Shown here piece after piece: positions 1-8,223 of a stretch of DNA of 64,000 bases. This DNA is from Romboutsia sp. CE17 (GTDB lineage Bacteria > Bacillota > Clostridia > Peptostreptococcales > Peptostreptococcaceae): contig NZ_CP051144.1 in NCBI RefSeq assembly GCF_012317385.1, positions 558,001 through 622,000 of the forward strand. Reading direction: 5' to 3'. The position numbers and the translations under genes were made by a program. The notes beneath the pieces are model-generated. The model made no database searches, was not told the origin of the DNA, and saw only the letters and a program-made list of their open reading frames with translations. Each line of letters starts with the position of its first letter. The first letter of the stretch is position 1.

Positions 1-9
1 AAGTTATAT

Positions 10-930
10 TCATTTTAGGTACGTCTTATTTTCAATATTAAAATAATCATATAGCTTATTTATAAACATATCCTCAAGAGGTGTTAACACTTTTTGTTTA
101 GAATATATAAAGTAAAAGTTCCTATTAAAATCTAAGTTCTTAATTTTATAAAATTTAATTTTATTATCATTTATGTAATCAATAGCTGACATATATGATA
201 TAAATGAAGCTCCAAGCCCAAGTTTAACCATTTCTTTTATAGATTCATTAGATTCTACATGAGCAACTATATTTAACTTATTAGGAGAAAAATGGTTTTT
301 ATGTAGAGTATCAAAAATAAGACTTCTAGTTCCAGAACCTTGCTTTCTCATAATAAAATTAAGGTTAAATAGCTCATCAATATTTATATATCCATTTTCG
401 TTAGGAATATAGTGGTTACTAGATGTTATTAGAACTAATTCATCTGTTGCTATTTTTATATTTTTAATTTGATTATTATGAGGTTTTACACCAACAAATC
501 CAAAGCTAATTCTCTCATTTAAAATTTCAGAAACTGCATATTGAGAATCATAATGATTAATACTAAATTTTACATGAGGAAATTCATGGCAAAAATCTTG
601 TAAAAATCCAGGTAATATATACGTCTCAGGGATTGAGCTACAAGCAATATCAATTAATCCTTCTATTTTTCCAGAATAATCTTTAATATCACAAATTGCT
701 TTTTTGCAATTATTTAAAATACATACAGCATGTTTATAAAGTATCTCACCTGATTCAGTTAGCTTTATAGTTTTATTGCTTCTATTTAAAAGCACGGTAT
801 TTAACTCTTTTTCTAAATTTTGAATATGAGAACTAATTGTAGGTTGTGTTAAAAATAATTCTCTGGCAGCTTTTGAAAAACTTTCATGTTTTACAACAGA
901 TACAAATACTTCAAGTTGTTTAAAATCCAT
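10..930 (-). CDS. LysR-family transcriptional regulator
   Basis: A 306-residue protein of normal LysR length. The N-terminus carries the winged helix-turn-helix typical of the family (residues about 1-60, with the QPTISSHIQNLEKEL recognition segment), and the remainder is the two-lobed effector-binding domain (about residues 90-295). The start is supported by a GGAGG ribosome binding site just upstream on the minus strand. It is transcribed away from a lipoprotein gene and lies 1 kb from moeA-mobB. The MDFKQLE start resembles the clostridial LysR group linked to selenium metabolism; together with the molybdenum cofactor genes this suggests a role in Mo/Se enzyme control, but the effector and targets are inference. 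Family assignment is firm. Confidence 0.9.
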   Translation of the reverse strand: MDFKQLEVFVSVVKHESFSKAARELFLTQPTISSHIQNLEKELNTVLLNRSNKTIKLTESGEILYKHAVCILNNCKKAICDIKDYSGKIEGLIDIACSSIPETYILPGFLQDFCHEFPHVKFSINHYDSQYAVSEILNERISFGFVGVKPHNNQIKNIKIATDELVLITSSNHYIPNENGYINIDELFNLNFIMRKQGSGTRSLIFDTLHKNHFSPNKLNIVAHVESNESIKEMVKLGLGASFISYMSAIDYINDNKIKFYKIKNLDFNRNFYFIYSKQKVLTPLEDMFINKLYDYFNIENKTYLK

Positions 931-1078
931 GTGAAACCTCCTTGATATATATAAATATATTATACATCATCTTATTACAAAAAAATTACAAATTGTCAAT
1001 AAATATTATTAAATCGTGAGAAATATTATATAATTAAATCAGAAAAAATAATTTTTATAAAAAAAGGAGGTCTATAAG

Positions 1079-1810
1079 ATGCATTTAAAGAAATTACTAG
1101 CTAGTTTCATTATTTTTAGTGTTTTTATTACAGGATGCAATAATTTTGAAAAGAAAGATACTGTATCAAGTAGAGCTAAGCAGCAACAAACTATGACTAA
1201 AGTTCAAAATGATGTAAATGAAATAATGAATAAAGACTATGATTATGTTTTAAGTAATATGGGAACTCCTTATAGCACTACTTATTGGATAGACAAAGAA
1301 AAGATGAATGAAGCTAAAACGATAGATGATATTAACAAAACAGGAACTATTGCTATGATTTATCCTAAATATACATCGGATAATGAATTAGATGGAAGTG
1401 CATTATATATAGAATTATATAATAATAAGGTTATTGAAGTTCAAACTTATGATTTTAATATTGATATCATAGAAGAAGAAACTGAAAAAGATAATAGTGT
1501 ACTTGTAATAGACAAGTATTCTGAAACTGGAGAATTAGAATTAAAAGATATAGAAAATATCAACTTAGAACTTTATAAAAATAAAGACTTAAAAGAATTA
1601 TATAATAAGTTGAATGGTATAAAACCAACTTTAGATGTATATGAAATGATAGGAAAAACTAAGTCAGTAGAGATATATATGCTTAATAAAAATGAGAAAG
1701 ATAGTAAAAAAGTATTAATAGTTTTTGCAAATAATGGGAAGATAGAAGATATAAAAATAACAAATAGTGACTTAATAATTGATCAAACTAAGGGATATTT
1801 ATTAAATTAA
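1079..1810 (+). CDS. Putative lipoprotein of unknown function
   Basis: A 243-residue protein with a lipoprotein signal peptide: basic start MHLKK, hydrophobic core and lipobox FITGC, so Cys20 would be lipidated and the protein anchored on the outer face of the membrane. The mature part is acidic and lysine-rich with no motif that I recognise. A strong AAAAGGAGGT site precedes the ATG. It sits alone between the divergent LysR gene and a hairpin terminator, so it is probably a single-gene transcript. The LysR gene next door could control it, but nothing in the sequence proves that. Function unknown. Confidence 0.8.
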   Translation: MHLKKLLASFIIFSVFITGCNNFEKKDTVSSRAKQQQTMTKVQNDVNEIMNKDYDYVLSNMGTPYSTTYWIDKEKMNEAKTIDDINKTGTIAMIYPKYTSDNELDGSALYIELYNNKVIEVQTYDFNIDIIEEETEKDNSVLVIDKYSETGELELKDIENINLELYKNKDLKELYNKLNGIKPTLDVYEMIGKTKSVEIYMLNKNEKDSKKVLIVFANNGKIEDIKITNSDLIIDQTKGYLLN

Positions 1811-1856
1811 AAAAGATTATAGCAATCTAAGTATAGATTAGCTATAATCTTTTTTG
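1811..1856 (+). terminator. Rho-independent terminator after lipoprotein gene
   Basis: A perfect 13-bp inverted repeat (1811-1823 with 1841-1853) ends in a run of T. It starts directly after the lipoprotein stop codon and separates that gene from moeA. Confidence 0.85.
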
Positions 1857-1890
1857 TATCAGTGAAAAAATAAAGGAGATTGGTGAGGAA

Positions 1891-3072
1891 ATGATAGATA
1901 TAAAAGAAGCTGTAAATATTATAAAAAATAATTTAAAACCTAAAGAAGATGTAAGAAAAGTTAGTATTATAAATTCTATAAATAAAGTATGCGCACAAGA
2001 TATATATTCACCTATGGATAGCCCACCGTTTGATAGGTCTCCTTATGATGGTTATGCCTATAGTGCGAATATTACCAAGAAGGAACTAACTATAGTAGGA
2101 GAGGTTTATGCAGGAGATGTCTTTAAAGATAAACTAGGAAAAAATGAAGCTATAAAAATAATGACAGGTGGAAAAATTCCGGATGGAGCGAACTGCGTTA
2201 TTAAAAAGGAAGATGTAACGGTATTAGCAAATACCATAATTTTAAATAAAGACTTGAAGGAGTATGAAAATTATATATTTAAAGGTGAGGATATTCAAAA
2301 AAATCAACTCATTATAAAACAAGGGGATATAATAACTTATGAAAGTATAGGTATACTTGCTAGCTTAGGTATTGATGAAATCTTAGTTTATGAAGATTTA
2401 AAAATAGGTATATTGACTACAGGTACGGAAATACAGGAACTAAATGAAGCTTTAGAAGATGGAAAAATTTATAATAGCAATAAATACATATTATACTCAA
2501 AACTTTTGAAAAGAGGTATAGAACCTATTATAGTTGAAAAATCAAAGGATTGTATTATGGAATTAGAATCAAAAATAAAATCTATACTAAAAGATGTAGA
2601 TATATTGATAACGACAGGTGGTGTTTCTGTTGGAGATAAGGATTTAATTCCTAAGGCATTTAAGAATATTGGAGGAAGAGAATTATTCTGGAAGGTTAAG
2701 GCAAAGCCAGGTGGAGCTTGCTATGCATCTATAATTGACAATAAATTAATGTTTGGACTATCTGGAAACCCACATGCATTAATTGTAGCTTATGAGAATA
2801 TATTAGTTCCAACAATAGACTTCTTAAGTAATAAAACTTATAACAGTAAAATACAAGCTATATTTAAAGGTAGCTTTACAAAAAAATCATCTGTAGATAG
2901 ATATCTAAATGGTAGAATGTATACATCAGGTGGAAGAATTTATGTAAGTATGACTGATAATAAGGACTCTAAGGCTAGATTGTGGGGAACTCTAAATAGC
3001 AACTGTATGATAAAGGTCAATAAAGAAAGTATATTAGAAGATGGTCAACTTGTAGATGTTGTAATTATATAA
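1891..3072 (+). CDS. moeA: Molybdopterin molybdenumtransferase MoeA
   Basis: MoeA inserts molybdate into adenylylated molybdopterin in the last step of molybdenum cofactor synthesis, in the cytoplasm. The 393 residues match the usual MoeA length. Visible hallmarks are DSPPFDRSPYDGYA near residue 45, MTGGKIPDGANCV near residue 95, the TTGTE motif and the molybdopterin-binding TTGGVSVGDKD stretch near residue 245, and a MoeA C-terminal beta domain after GLSGNPHA. A GGAGATTGGTGAGG region supplies the ribosome binding site. mobB follows 18 bases later, so the two are co-transcribed. No other cofactor genes (moaA, moaC, moaE) and no molybdoenzyme are in the window. Confidence 0.95.
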   Translation: MIDIKEAVNIIKNNLKPKEDVRKVSIINSINKVCAQDIYSPMDSPPFDRSPYDGYAYSANITKKELTIVGEVYAGDVFKDKLGKNEAIKIMTGGKIPDGANCVIKKEDVTVLANTIILNKDLKEYENYIFKGEDIQKNQLIIKQGDIITYESIGILASLGIDEILVYEDLKIGILTTGTEIQELNEALEDGKIYNSNKYILYSKLLKRGIEPIIVEKSKDCIMELESKIKSILKDVDILITTGGVSVGDKDLIPKAFKNIGGRELFWKVKAKPGGACYASIIDNKLMFGLSGNPHALIVAYENILVPTIDFLSNKTYNSKIQAIFKGSFTKKSSVDRYLNGRMYTSGGRIYVSMTDNKDSKARLWGTLNSNCMIKVNKESILEDGQLVDVVII

Positions 3073-3090
3073 GCTTAGAGAGGAATTAAA

Positions 3091-3630
3091 ATGTATAATA
3101 TATTATCAGTAACATCATATTCTGGAGTAGGTAAGACTACACTGATTGAGAATATAGTAAAAAGGCTAACTGATAGAGGATATAAGGTTGGTACTATAAA
3201 ACATACATGTCATGATTTTGATTTAGATACAGAAGGAAAAGATAGTTACAGACATAGAAAAGCTGGAGCAAGTAAAGTATGTATTGTTTCTAGAAATAGA
3301 TTAAGTTTTATAGAAGAACTAGATAAAGAAAAGAAACTAAATGAGATAATTGAATTTTATAGAGATATGGATTTAATTATAATAGAGGGATATAAGAAAT
3401 ATTCATTTAAAAAATTAGAGATAATTAGAAAGGATAAATATGAAGAAATTATTTCTGATAAAAAAGATCTAGTTGGAATTGTTAGTGATATGAATTACAA
3501 ATTTGGAATAACTCAATTTAAATTAAATGAATATGATGAAATAGTAGACTATATAGAAGAATGTTTACATAAAAAAATATTTTATTTAAGTGAAGAAGAT
3601 ATAATAAAAATAATAGAACTGAAAAATTAA
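3091..3630 (+). CDS. mobB: Molybdopterin-guanine dinucleotide biosynthesis protein MobB
   Basis: A 179-residue P-loop GTP-binding protein. The Walker A motif is SGVGKTTLIE at about residues 10-19, followed by the MobB-type VGTIKHTCHDFDLDTEGKDS stretch, and LIIIEGYK near residue 97 as the second nucleotide-binding element. MobB is thought to assist MobA in attaching GMP to molybdopterin. It follows moeA closely with an AGAGAGGAA site and ends at a hairpin terminator. The last 30 or so residues extend beyond the core and are not distinctive. Confidence 0.93.
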   Translation: MYNILSVTSYSGVGKTTLIENIVKRLTDRGYKVGTIKHTCHDFDLDTEGKDSYRHRKAGASKVCIVSRNRLSFIEELDKEKKLNEIIEFYRDMDLIIIEGYKKYSFKKLEIIRKDKYEEIISDKKDLVGIVSDMNYKFGITQFKLNEYDEIVDYIEECLHKKIFYLSEEDIIKIIELKN

Positions 3631-3645
3631 ATTAGTATGATTATT

Positions 3646-3702
3646 AAAATAAGATATTAAATTTTATAAGGTATTTAACTTTATATTTAATATCTTATTT
3701 TG
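3646..3702 (+). terminator. Terminator after mobB
   Basis: A perfect 17-bp inverted repeat (3646-3662 with 3685-3701) whose right arm ends in T residues. It closes the moeA-mobB operon. Confidence 0.7.
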
Positions 3703-3814
3703 TTTATAATTAATAATTTAGGGTATATAAAATAATAATTGAATATTAAGAAAAAAATGTAAATATTTTATAAAAAATAAATATGATTAAAGTTGGGAAA
3801 AATTACAAAATACA

Positions 3815-3844
3815 TTGACAATGAGAAACGTTATTGATATTATA
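3815..3844 (+). promoter_or_regulatory. Promoter and overlapping Fur-like box, iron uptake operon
   Basis: TTGACA at 3815-3820 and TATTAT at 3838-3843 are separated by 17 bases, a good vegetative promoter. The segment 3818-3836 matches the classical 19-bp Fur box at about 14 positions by eye, and covers the -35 and spacer. This is where an iron-loaded repressor would block polymerase. Confidence 0.7.
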
Positions 3845-3856
3845 TCAATAAGTGAT

Positions 3857-3869
3857 GATAATAATTATC
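3857..3869 (+). promoter_or_regulatory. Perfect 6-1-6 Fur motif
   Basis: The 13 bases GATAATAATTATC form an exact 6-1-6 inverted repeat of the Fur half-site. They lie just downstream of the -10 element and 50 bases before the first permease start, so the operon is very likely repressed by Fur when iron is plentiful. Confidence 0.8.
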
Positions 3870-3921
3870 AATATATATTGGGTATAATATTCAAATATAA
3901 ATACTTTTAAGCGGAGGGAAA

Positions 3922-4875
3922 ATGAAAAAAAGATATTTAATTTTAGCTTTAATTGTTTTATCATATATATCTCTATTTTTAGGGGCTAAGGATATAACAT
4001 TAATAGATATATTTACTAAAGACCAAGATAAATTAATGGTATTCATGTTAAGTAGGGTACCTAGACTAATTAGTATATTAGTTGCTGGTATGGGGATGAG
4101 TATAGCAGGTCTTATAATGCAACAGATAAGTAAGAATAAATTTGTGTCTCCTACGACAGGAGCTACAATAGATGCAGCTCAACTTGGAATAGTGGTATGC
4201 ATGTTATTTTTACCAAAAGCATCAATTTTTTCTAAGACAATAGTGGCGTTTATATTTTCATTAATAGGAACATTTATGTTTATGAAAATACTTGGAAAGA
4301 TTCAATTTAAAAATGTAATATTTGTTCCATTAGTAGGGATTATGTTTGGAAATATAATTGGATCTATGACAGACTTTATAGCATATAAATATGACCTTAC
4401 ACAAAACGTTGGTGCATGGATGCAAGGTGACTTTTCTATGATATTAAAAGGTAATTATGAGATTTTATACATAACAATACCGATGATAATAGTAGCCTAT
4501 ATATATGCGAATAGATTTACTATTGCTGGTATGGGTGAAGATTTTGCTACAAACTTAGGCCTTAATTATAAAAAAGTAGTAAATTTAGGATTAGTAATAG
4601 TAGCGCTAGTAACAGTGTGTGTAGTAGTTACAGCAGGAAGTATTCCATATATAGGTCTTATAGTTCCTAATATAGTTTCTTTATATAGAGGAGATAATAT
4701 AAAAGAAAATATATGGCATACAGGTCTATTTGGCGCAATTTTTGTTTTAGCATGTGATATATTTGGAAGATTAATTATATATCCATATGAAATAACAATA
4801 GGATTAACAGTAGGTGTTATGGGAAGTATAATATTCCTTTACCTTTTATTAAGGAGGAATGTAAGTGCAGCTTAA
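3922..4875 (+). CDS. Iron-siderophore ABC transporter permease (YclN-like)
   Basis: A 317-residue integral membrane protein of the FecCD/BtuC permease family, with about nine to ten hydrophobic segments. Family signatures include RVPRLISILVAGMGMSIAGL near residue 45 and GLNYKKVVNLGLV and GSIPYIGLIVPNIVSLYRGD in the C-terminal third, the latter near the coupling helix that contacts the ATPase. It is the first gene of a four-gene importer cluster downstream of Fur-type sites, matching the layout of the petrobactin-type yclNOPQ system of Bacillus. A GGAGGG site precedes the ATG. The exact siderophore cannot be told from sequence. Confidence 0.9.
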   Translation: MKKRYLILALIVLSYISLFLGAKDITLIDIFTKDQDKLMVFMLSRVPRLISILVAGMGMSIAGLIMQQISKNKFVSPTTGATIDAAQLGIVVCMLFLPKASIFSKTIVAFIFSLIGTFMFMKILGKIQFKNVIFVPLVGIMFGNIIGSMTDFIAYKYDLTQNVGAWMQGDFSMILKGNYEILYITIPMIIVAYIYANRFTIAGMGEDFATNLGLNYKKVVNLGLVIVALVTVCVVVTAGSIPYIGLIVPNIVSLYRGDNIKENIWHTGLFGAIFVLACDIFGRLIIYPYEITIGLTVGVMGSIIFLYLLLRRNVSAA

Positions 4876-5869
4876 TAGTGTAAATAAAAAAATGAATAAA
4901 AAGAAAATTAGCAAAGTTGATATGAATATAAATAAAAACTTATACATAATGGGAGCATTAGTAGTAGTATTTATAACACTGTTTTTATTTTATGGGATAG
5001 ACATGAATCATTTTGATTATGCAATATCTCAAAGAATACCTAAAATTTTAGCTATGATTTTAGGGGGAGGTTGTATAGCATTTACAACTGTTATTTTTCA
5101 AACTATAACAAATAATCAAATACTAACACCTAGTGTCCTAGGTTTAGACTCACTATATGTGTTAGTTCAAACTGTAATAGTATTTGCATTTGGATCAACA
5201 AATATATTTATAGTTAATGCAAGTTACAATTTTATAATAAATGTAGGCATAATGATTGGAGCATCTATACTTTTATATAAAGTGTTATTTGAAAAGGGAC
5301 AAAATGATATATTTTTCTTATTATTAGTGGGAATGATATTTGGAACATTATTTAAAAGTGGATCATCATTTATGCAAATGGTAATTGATCCGAATGAGTT
5401 TTTAGCTTTACAAAGTAGCATGATAGCTAGTTTAAATAATATTAATACAGATGTTCTTATGATAGCTATAATAATGATTATTGCGATAATACCTTTTATA
5501 TATGATGATATAAAATATCTAGATGTATTATCTCTAGGTAGAGAGCAGGCCATAAATTTAGGTGTTGATTATGATGCATTAGTTAAGAAGATGATAATAG
5601 TAATATCAGTATTAGTATCTATATCAACAGCACTTATAGGACCAATGACGTTCTTAGGATTAATAGTAGCTAATGTTGCAAGAGAAGGTCTTAAGACATA
5701 TAAGCATAAGTATTTAATTACAGGAGCTACTTTAATAGGTATTTTAACTCTTGTTGGAGGTCAATTCTTTGTGCAGCACATATTTAGTTTTAATACAACT
5801 TTAAGTGTAATAATAAACTTTATAGGTGGTATTTACTTTATACAGCTTTTATTAAAGGAGAGTAAATAA
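4865..5869 (+). CDS. Iron-siderophore ABC transporter permease (YclO-like)
   Basis: Second FecCD-type permease, 334 residues, that would pair with the preceding one to form the membrane channel. It starts with GTG, overlaps the previous gene by 11 bases and uses the AAGGAGG located in the end of that gene, so translation is coupled. The first 30 residues are basic and asparagine/lysine-rich, then come hydrophobic segments; RIPKILAMILGGGCIAF and LIGPMTFLGLIVANVARE are the equivalents of the family signatures. The ATPase gene follows directly. Confidence 0.9.
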   Translation: MQLNSVNKKMNKKKISKVDMNINKNLYIMGALVVVFITLFLFYGIDMNHFDYAISQRIPKILAMILGGGCIAFTTVIFQTITNNQILTPSVLGLDSLYVLVQTVIVFAFGSTNIFIVNASYNFIINVGIMIGASILLYKVLFEKGQNDIFFLLLVGMIFGTLFKSGSSFMQMVIDPNEFLALQSSMIASLNNINTDVLMIAIIMIIAIIPFIYDDIKYLDVLSLGREQAINLGVDYDALVKKMIIVISVLVSISTALIGPMTFLGLIVANVAREGLKTYKHKYLITGATLIGILTLVGGQFFVQHIFSFNTTLSVIINFIGGIYFIQLLLKESK

Positions 5870-6625
5870 ATGATAGAAATAAAAAATATTTTTAAAAAAT
5901 ATAGAGATAAGCATGTTGTAAATGATGTTTCTTTCAATATAGAAAAAGGTAAAATAACTTCATTTATAGGTCCTAATGGAGCTGGTAAAAGTACAGTTTT
6001 AGGAATAGTTACTAGGCTTATAAATGGTGATGGTGGAGATGTAATTATTGAAGGAAAAAATCTAAGTGATTATCACACTAAGGATTTAGCAAAAAAAATA
6101 GCAATACTTAAACAATCAAACAATATAAGTTTAAAGCTTACAATAAGGGAGTTAGTAGGATTTGGTAGATTTCCACATAGTGAAGGAAATTTAAATGCCG
6201 AAGATGAAAAGCATATTGATGAAGCTATAGAATATATGAAATTAACAGATATTCAAGATAAGTATTTAGATGAATTAAGTGGAGGTCAAAGACAAAGGGC
6301 TTATATAGCCATGGTTATAGCTCAAAATACAGAGTATATACTACTTGATGAACCACTAAATAATTTAGATATGTCTCACTCAGTTCAGATGATGAAGGTT
6401 CTTAGAAACCTTTGTGATGACTTAGGTAAGACTATAGTATTAGTTATGCACGATATAAATTTTGCATCTTGCTATTCTGATAATATTGTTGCACTTAAAA
6501 ATGGTAAGATAGAAAAAGTAGGAACAACAGAAGAAATAGTTCAAAAGGAAGTTCTTGAAGATATATATGAAATGGACTTTGATATAAAAGAAATAAATGG
6601 AAATAAAATATGTGTTTATTTTTAA
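5870..6625 (+). CDS. Iron-siderophore ABC transporter ATP-binding protein (YclP-like)
   Basis: A 251-residue ABC ATPase of the FepC type that powers uptake. Walker A is GPNGAGKST near residue 35, the signature is LSGGQRQRAYIAMV near residue 135, Walker B is YILLDEP, and the switch histidine is in VMHDINFA. It starts straight after the permease stop codon, with AAGGAGAG in the end of that gene. A short hairpin at 6631-6653 separates it from the binding protein. Confidence 0.93.
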   Translation: MIEIKNIFKKYRDKHVVNDVSFNIEKGKITSFIGPNGAGKSTVLGIVTRLINGDGGDVIIEGKNLSDYHTKDLAKKIAILKQSNNISLKLTIRELVGFGRFPHSEGNLNAEDEKHIDEAIEYMKLTDIQDKYLDELSGGQRQRAYIAMVIAQNTEYILLDEPLNNLDMSHSVQMMKVLRNLCDDLGKTIVLVMHDINFASCYSDNIVALKNGKIEKVGTTEEIVQKEVLEDIYEMDFDIKEINGNKICVYF

Positions 6626-6630
6626 TGAAC

Positions 6631-6653
6631 AGGGCAATCTCAAATAGATTGTC
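6631..6653 (+). repeat. Intercistronic hairpin between ATPase and binding protein
   Basis: GGGCAATCT and AGATTGTCC pair around a five-base loop, followed by an A-rich rather than T-rich stretch. It may be an attenuator or an mRNA-stabilising element allowing the binding protein to be made at a different level from the membrane components. A Fur-like half site (GAGAATGATTTT, near 6674-6685) follows, so the binding protein gene may also have its own iron-responsive promoter. Confidence 0.45.
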
Positions 6654-6753
6654 CTATAAAAAATAAATTAATTGAGAATGATTTTAAATATTGAATTATA
6701 ATTAAATTCAATATAAATATAAATTTAAATCTTATAAAAGAGAGGGAGATATT

Positions 6754-7698
6754 ATGAATAAAAAAGCAGCGATAATTGCAGGAGTTGCAATAGTAGGACT
6801 AGTAGGAGCATTTGCTCTAACTAACAAAAAGGATGTTACACCGGATACAAATGTAGCAGCAGAAAGTAGTATGACAATAACTCATAGTTTAGGAGAAACT
6901 ACAGTAGAAAAAAATCCTGAAAGAGTAGTAGTATTTGATATACCAACATTAGATACAATGGAAGCTTTAGGTATAGATAATGTAGTTGGAGTTCCAACAT
7001 CTACATATCCAGAAAACTTATCAAAATTTGATTCAGATGAATATACAAAAGTAGGTACAGTTAAGGAAGTTGATTTAGAAGCTATAAAATCAGCAGATCC
7101 AGATTTAATAATAATAGGTGGAAGACAAGCAGATTATTATGATCAATTAAAAGAAATAGCACCAACTATATCAGTATCAAAAGATAATACTGATTATGTA
7201 GGTAGTGTAAAAGAAAATATAAACCTTATAGGTGAATTATTTGAGGTAGAAGAAAAAGCTACAGAAGCATTTGCTAAAGTTGAAGAAAGATTAAATGAAG
7301 TTAAAGAATTAGTTGATGGTAAGGAAGCTTTAACAGTTATGGTAAATGAAGGTAATTTAAGTGTTTATAGTGATAAATCAAGATTTGCATTAATAAATCA
7401 AGGTCTTGGATTCGTAAATGCAGATGAAACTATAGAAGATTCAACTCATGGACAAAAAGTTACTTTTGAATATTTAGCAGAGCAAAATCCAGAATACTTA
7501 ATAGTTTTAGACAGAGGTGCTGCTACTGGTGGAGAATCAACAGCAGAATCTGTATTAGACAATGATTTAGTTAAGTCTATGGATGCTTACAAAAATGGAA
7601 AGATAATATATTTAGATGCTTATACTTGGTATATAAATGATGGGGGTCTTAACTCTATAAATATAATGATAGATGATATAGCTAATGGAATAAAGTAA
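6754..7698 (+). CDS. Siderophore-binding protein, anchored form (YclQ-like)
   Basis: A 314-residue periplasmic-binding-fold protein of the FhuD/FepB (TroA-like) class. The domain begins at about residue 45 (THSLGETTVEKNPERVVVFD) and has the usual DPDLIIIGGRQ and QNPEYLIVLDRG elements. It would deliver the siderophore to the permeases upstream. Unlike normal Gram-positive binding proteins it has no cysteine anywhere near the N-terminal hydrophobic segment (residues 6-22), so it cannot be a lipoprotein by the standard route. It is either held by an uncleaved helix or released. A strong AGAGAGGGAG site precedes the ATG. Confidence 0.9.
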   Translation: MNKKAAIIAGVAIVGLVGAFALTNKKDVTPDTNVAAESSMTITHSLGETTVEKNPERVVVFDIPTLDTMEALGIDNVVGVPTSTYPENLSKFDSDEYTKVGTVKEVDLEAIKSADPDLIIIGGRQADYYDQLKEIAPTISVSKDNTDYVGSVKENINLIGELFEVEEKATEAFAKVEERLNEVKELVDGKEALTVMVNEGNLSVYSDKSRFALINQGLGFVNADETIEDSTHGQKVTFEYLAEQNPEYLIVLDRGAATGGESTAESVLDNDLVKSMDAYKNGKIIYLDAYTWYINDGGLNSINIMIDDIANGIK

Positions 7699-7711
7699 TA
7701 AATTTAATTAA

Positions 7712-7750
7712 AAAGTCAGTTTTAAGATAAATCTTAAAGCTGACTTTATT
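7712..7750 (+). terminator. Terminator after siderophore-binding protein
   Basis: A long hairpin (7712-7728 with 7731-7747, one mismatch or wobble) followed by TATT. It lies between the binding protein and the monooxygenase gene, so the latter is either expressed by read-through or from its own promoter. Confidence 0.65.
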
Positions 7751-7774
7751 CATACAAAGAGCAGGAGGTAAAAT

Positions 7775-8098
7775 ATGTTTATAGAAACTAAAAAATTTAC
7801 AGTAAAAAAAGGGTATGCAGAAAATATAATAAATAAGTTTTCAAGGCCAAGAAATGAAGAGTCTACAACTGAGAGAAAAAAACCTCAAGGTCTTATTGAT
7901 GTTACTATAATGCAAAAACTTAGAAAAGAAGAAAATGAAGAAGTTATAGTTATGTTTAGATGGGAAAGTCAAGAAGATCATAAAAACTTCAAACTTAGTG
8001 ATGCTCATAAAGAAGGTCATAAAAATAAAGGTGAAAAACCAGATTTTATAATAAATGTAAGTGTAGACATGTATGATGTTAAGCATATAAATATGTAA
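7775..8098 (+). CDS. IsdG/HmoA-like heme-degrading monooxygenase family protein
   Basis: A 107-residue ABM (antibiotic biosynthesis monooxygenase) fold protein, resembling the HmoA/IsdG heme oxygenase-like group that opens heme and frees iron. The sequence FRWESQEDHKNFKLSDAH places a Trp at 63 and a His at 78, close to the IsdG Trp/His pair; the IsdG Asn near residue 7 is not seen, so heme degradation is likely but not certain. A GCAGGAGGT site precedes the ATG. Its place at the end of an iron uptake cluster supports an iron-related role. Alternative: another ABM-family quinone or flavin enzyme. Confidence 0.75.
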   Translation: MFIETKKFTVKKGYAENIINKFSRPRNEESTTERKKPQGLIDVTIMQKLRKEENEEVIVMFRWESQEDHKNFKLSDAHKEGHKNKGEKPDFIINVSVDMYDVKHINM

Positions 8099-8103
8099 TT
8101 AAG

Positions 8104-8137
8104 AAGAGATGATTATTAAAGTTCATCTCTTTTATTT
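8104..8137 (+). terminator. Terminator after monooxygenase gene
   Basis: Inverted repeat AAGAGATGA / TCATCTCTT (8104-8112 and 8123-8131) followed by a T-rich tail. It closes the iron cluster. Confidence 0.75.
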
Positions 8138-8174
8138 TGTGTATATTCTTTTTAACTGGGTAATAAGTATATGG

Positions 8175-8180
8175 TATACT
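8175..8180 (+). promoter_or_regulatory. Extended -10 element for ABC exporter gene
   Basis: TGG then TATACT, an extended -10 motif, 44 bases ahead of the ATG of the exporter; the matching -35 is weak. An independent promoter is expected because a terminator lies just upstream. Confidence 0.45.
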
Positions 8181-8223
8181 ATTTTTATAACAAAATATAT
8201 AGTCGTAAATAGGAGGAGTTTGT

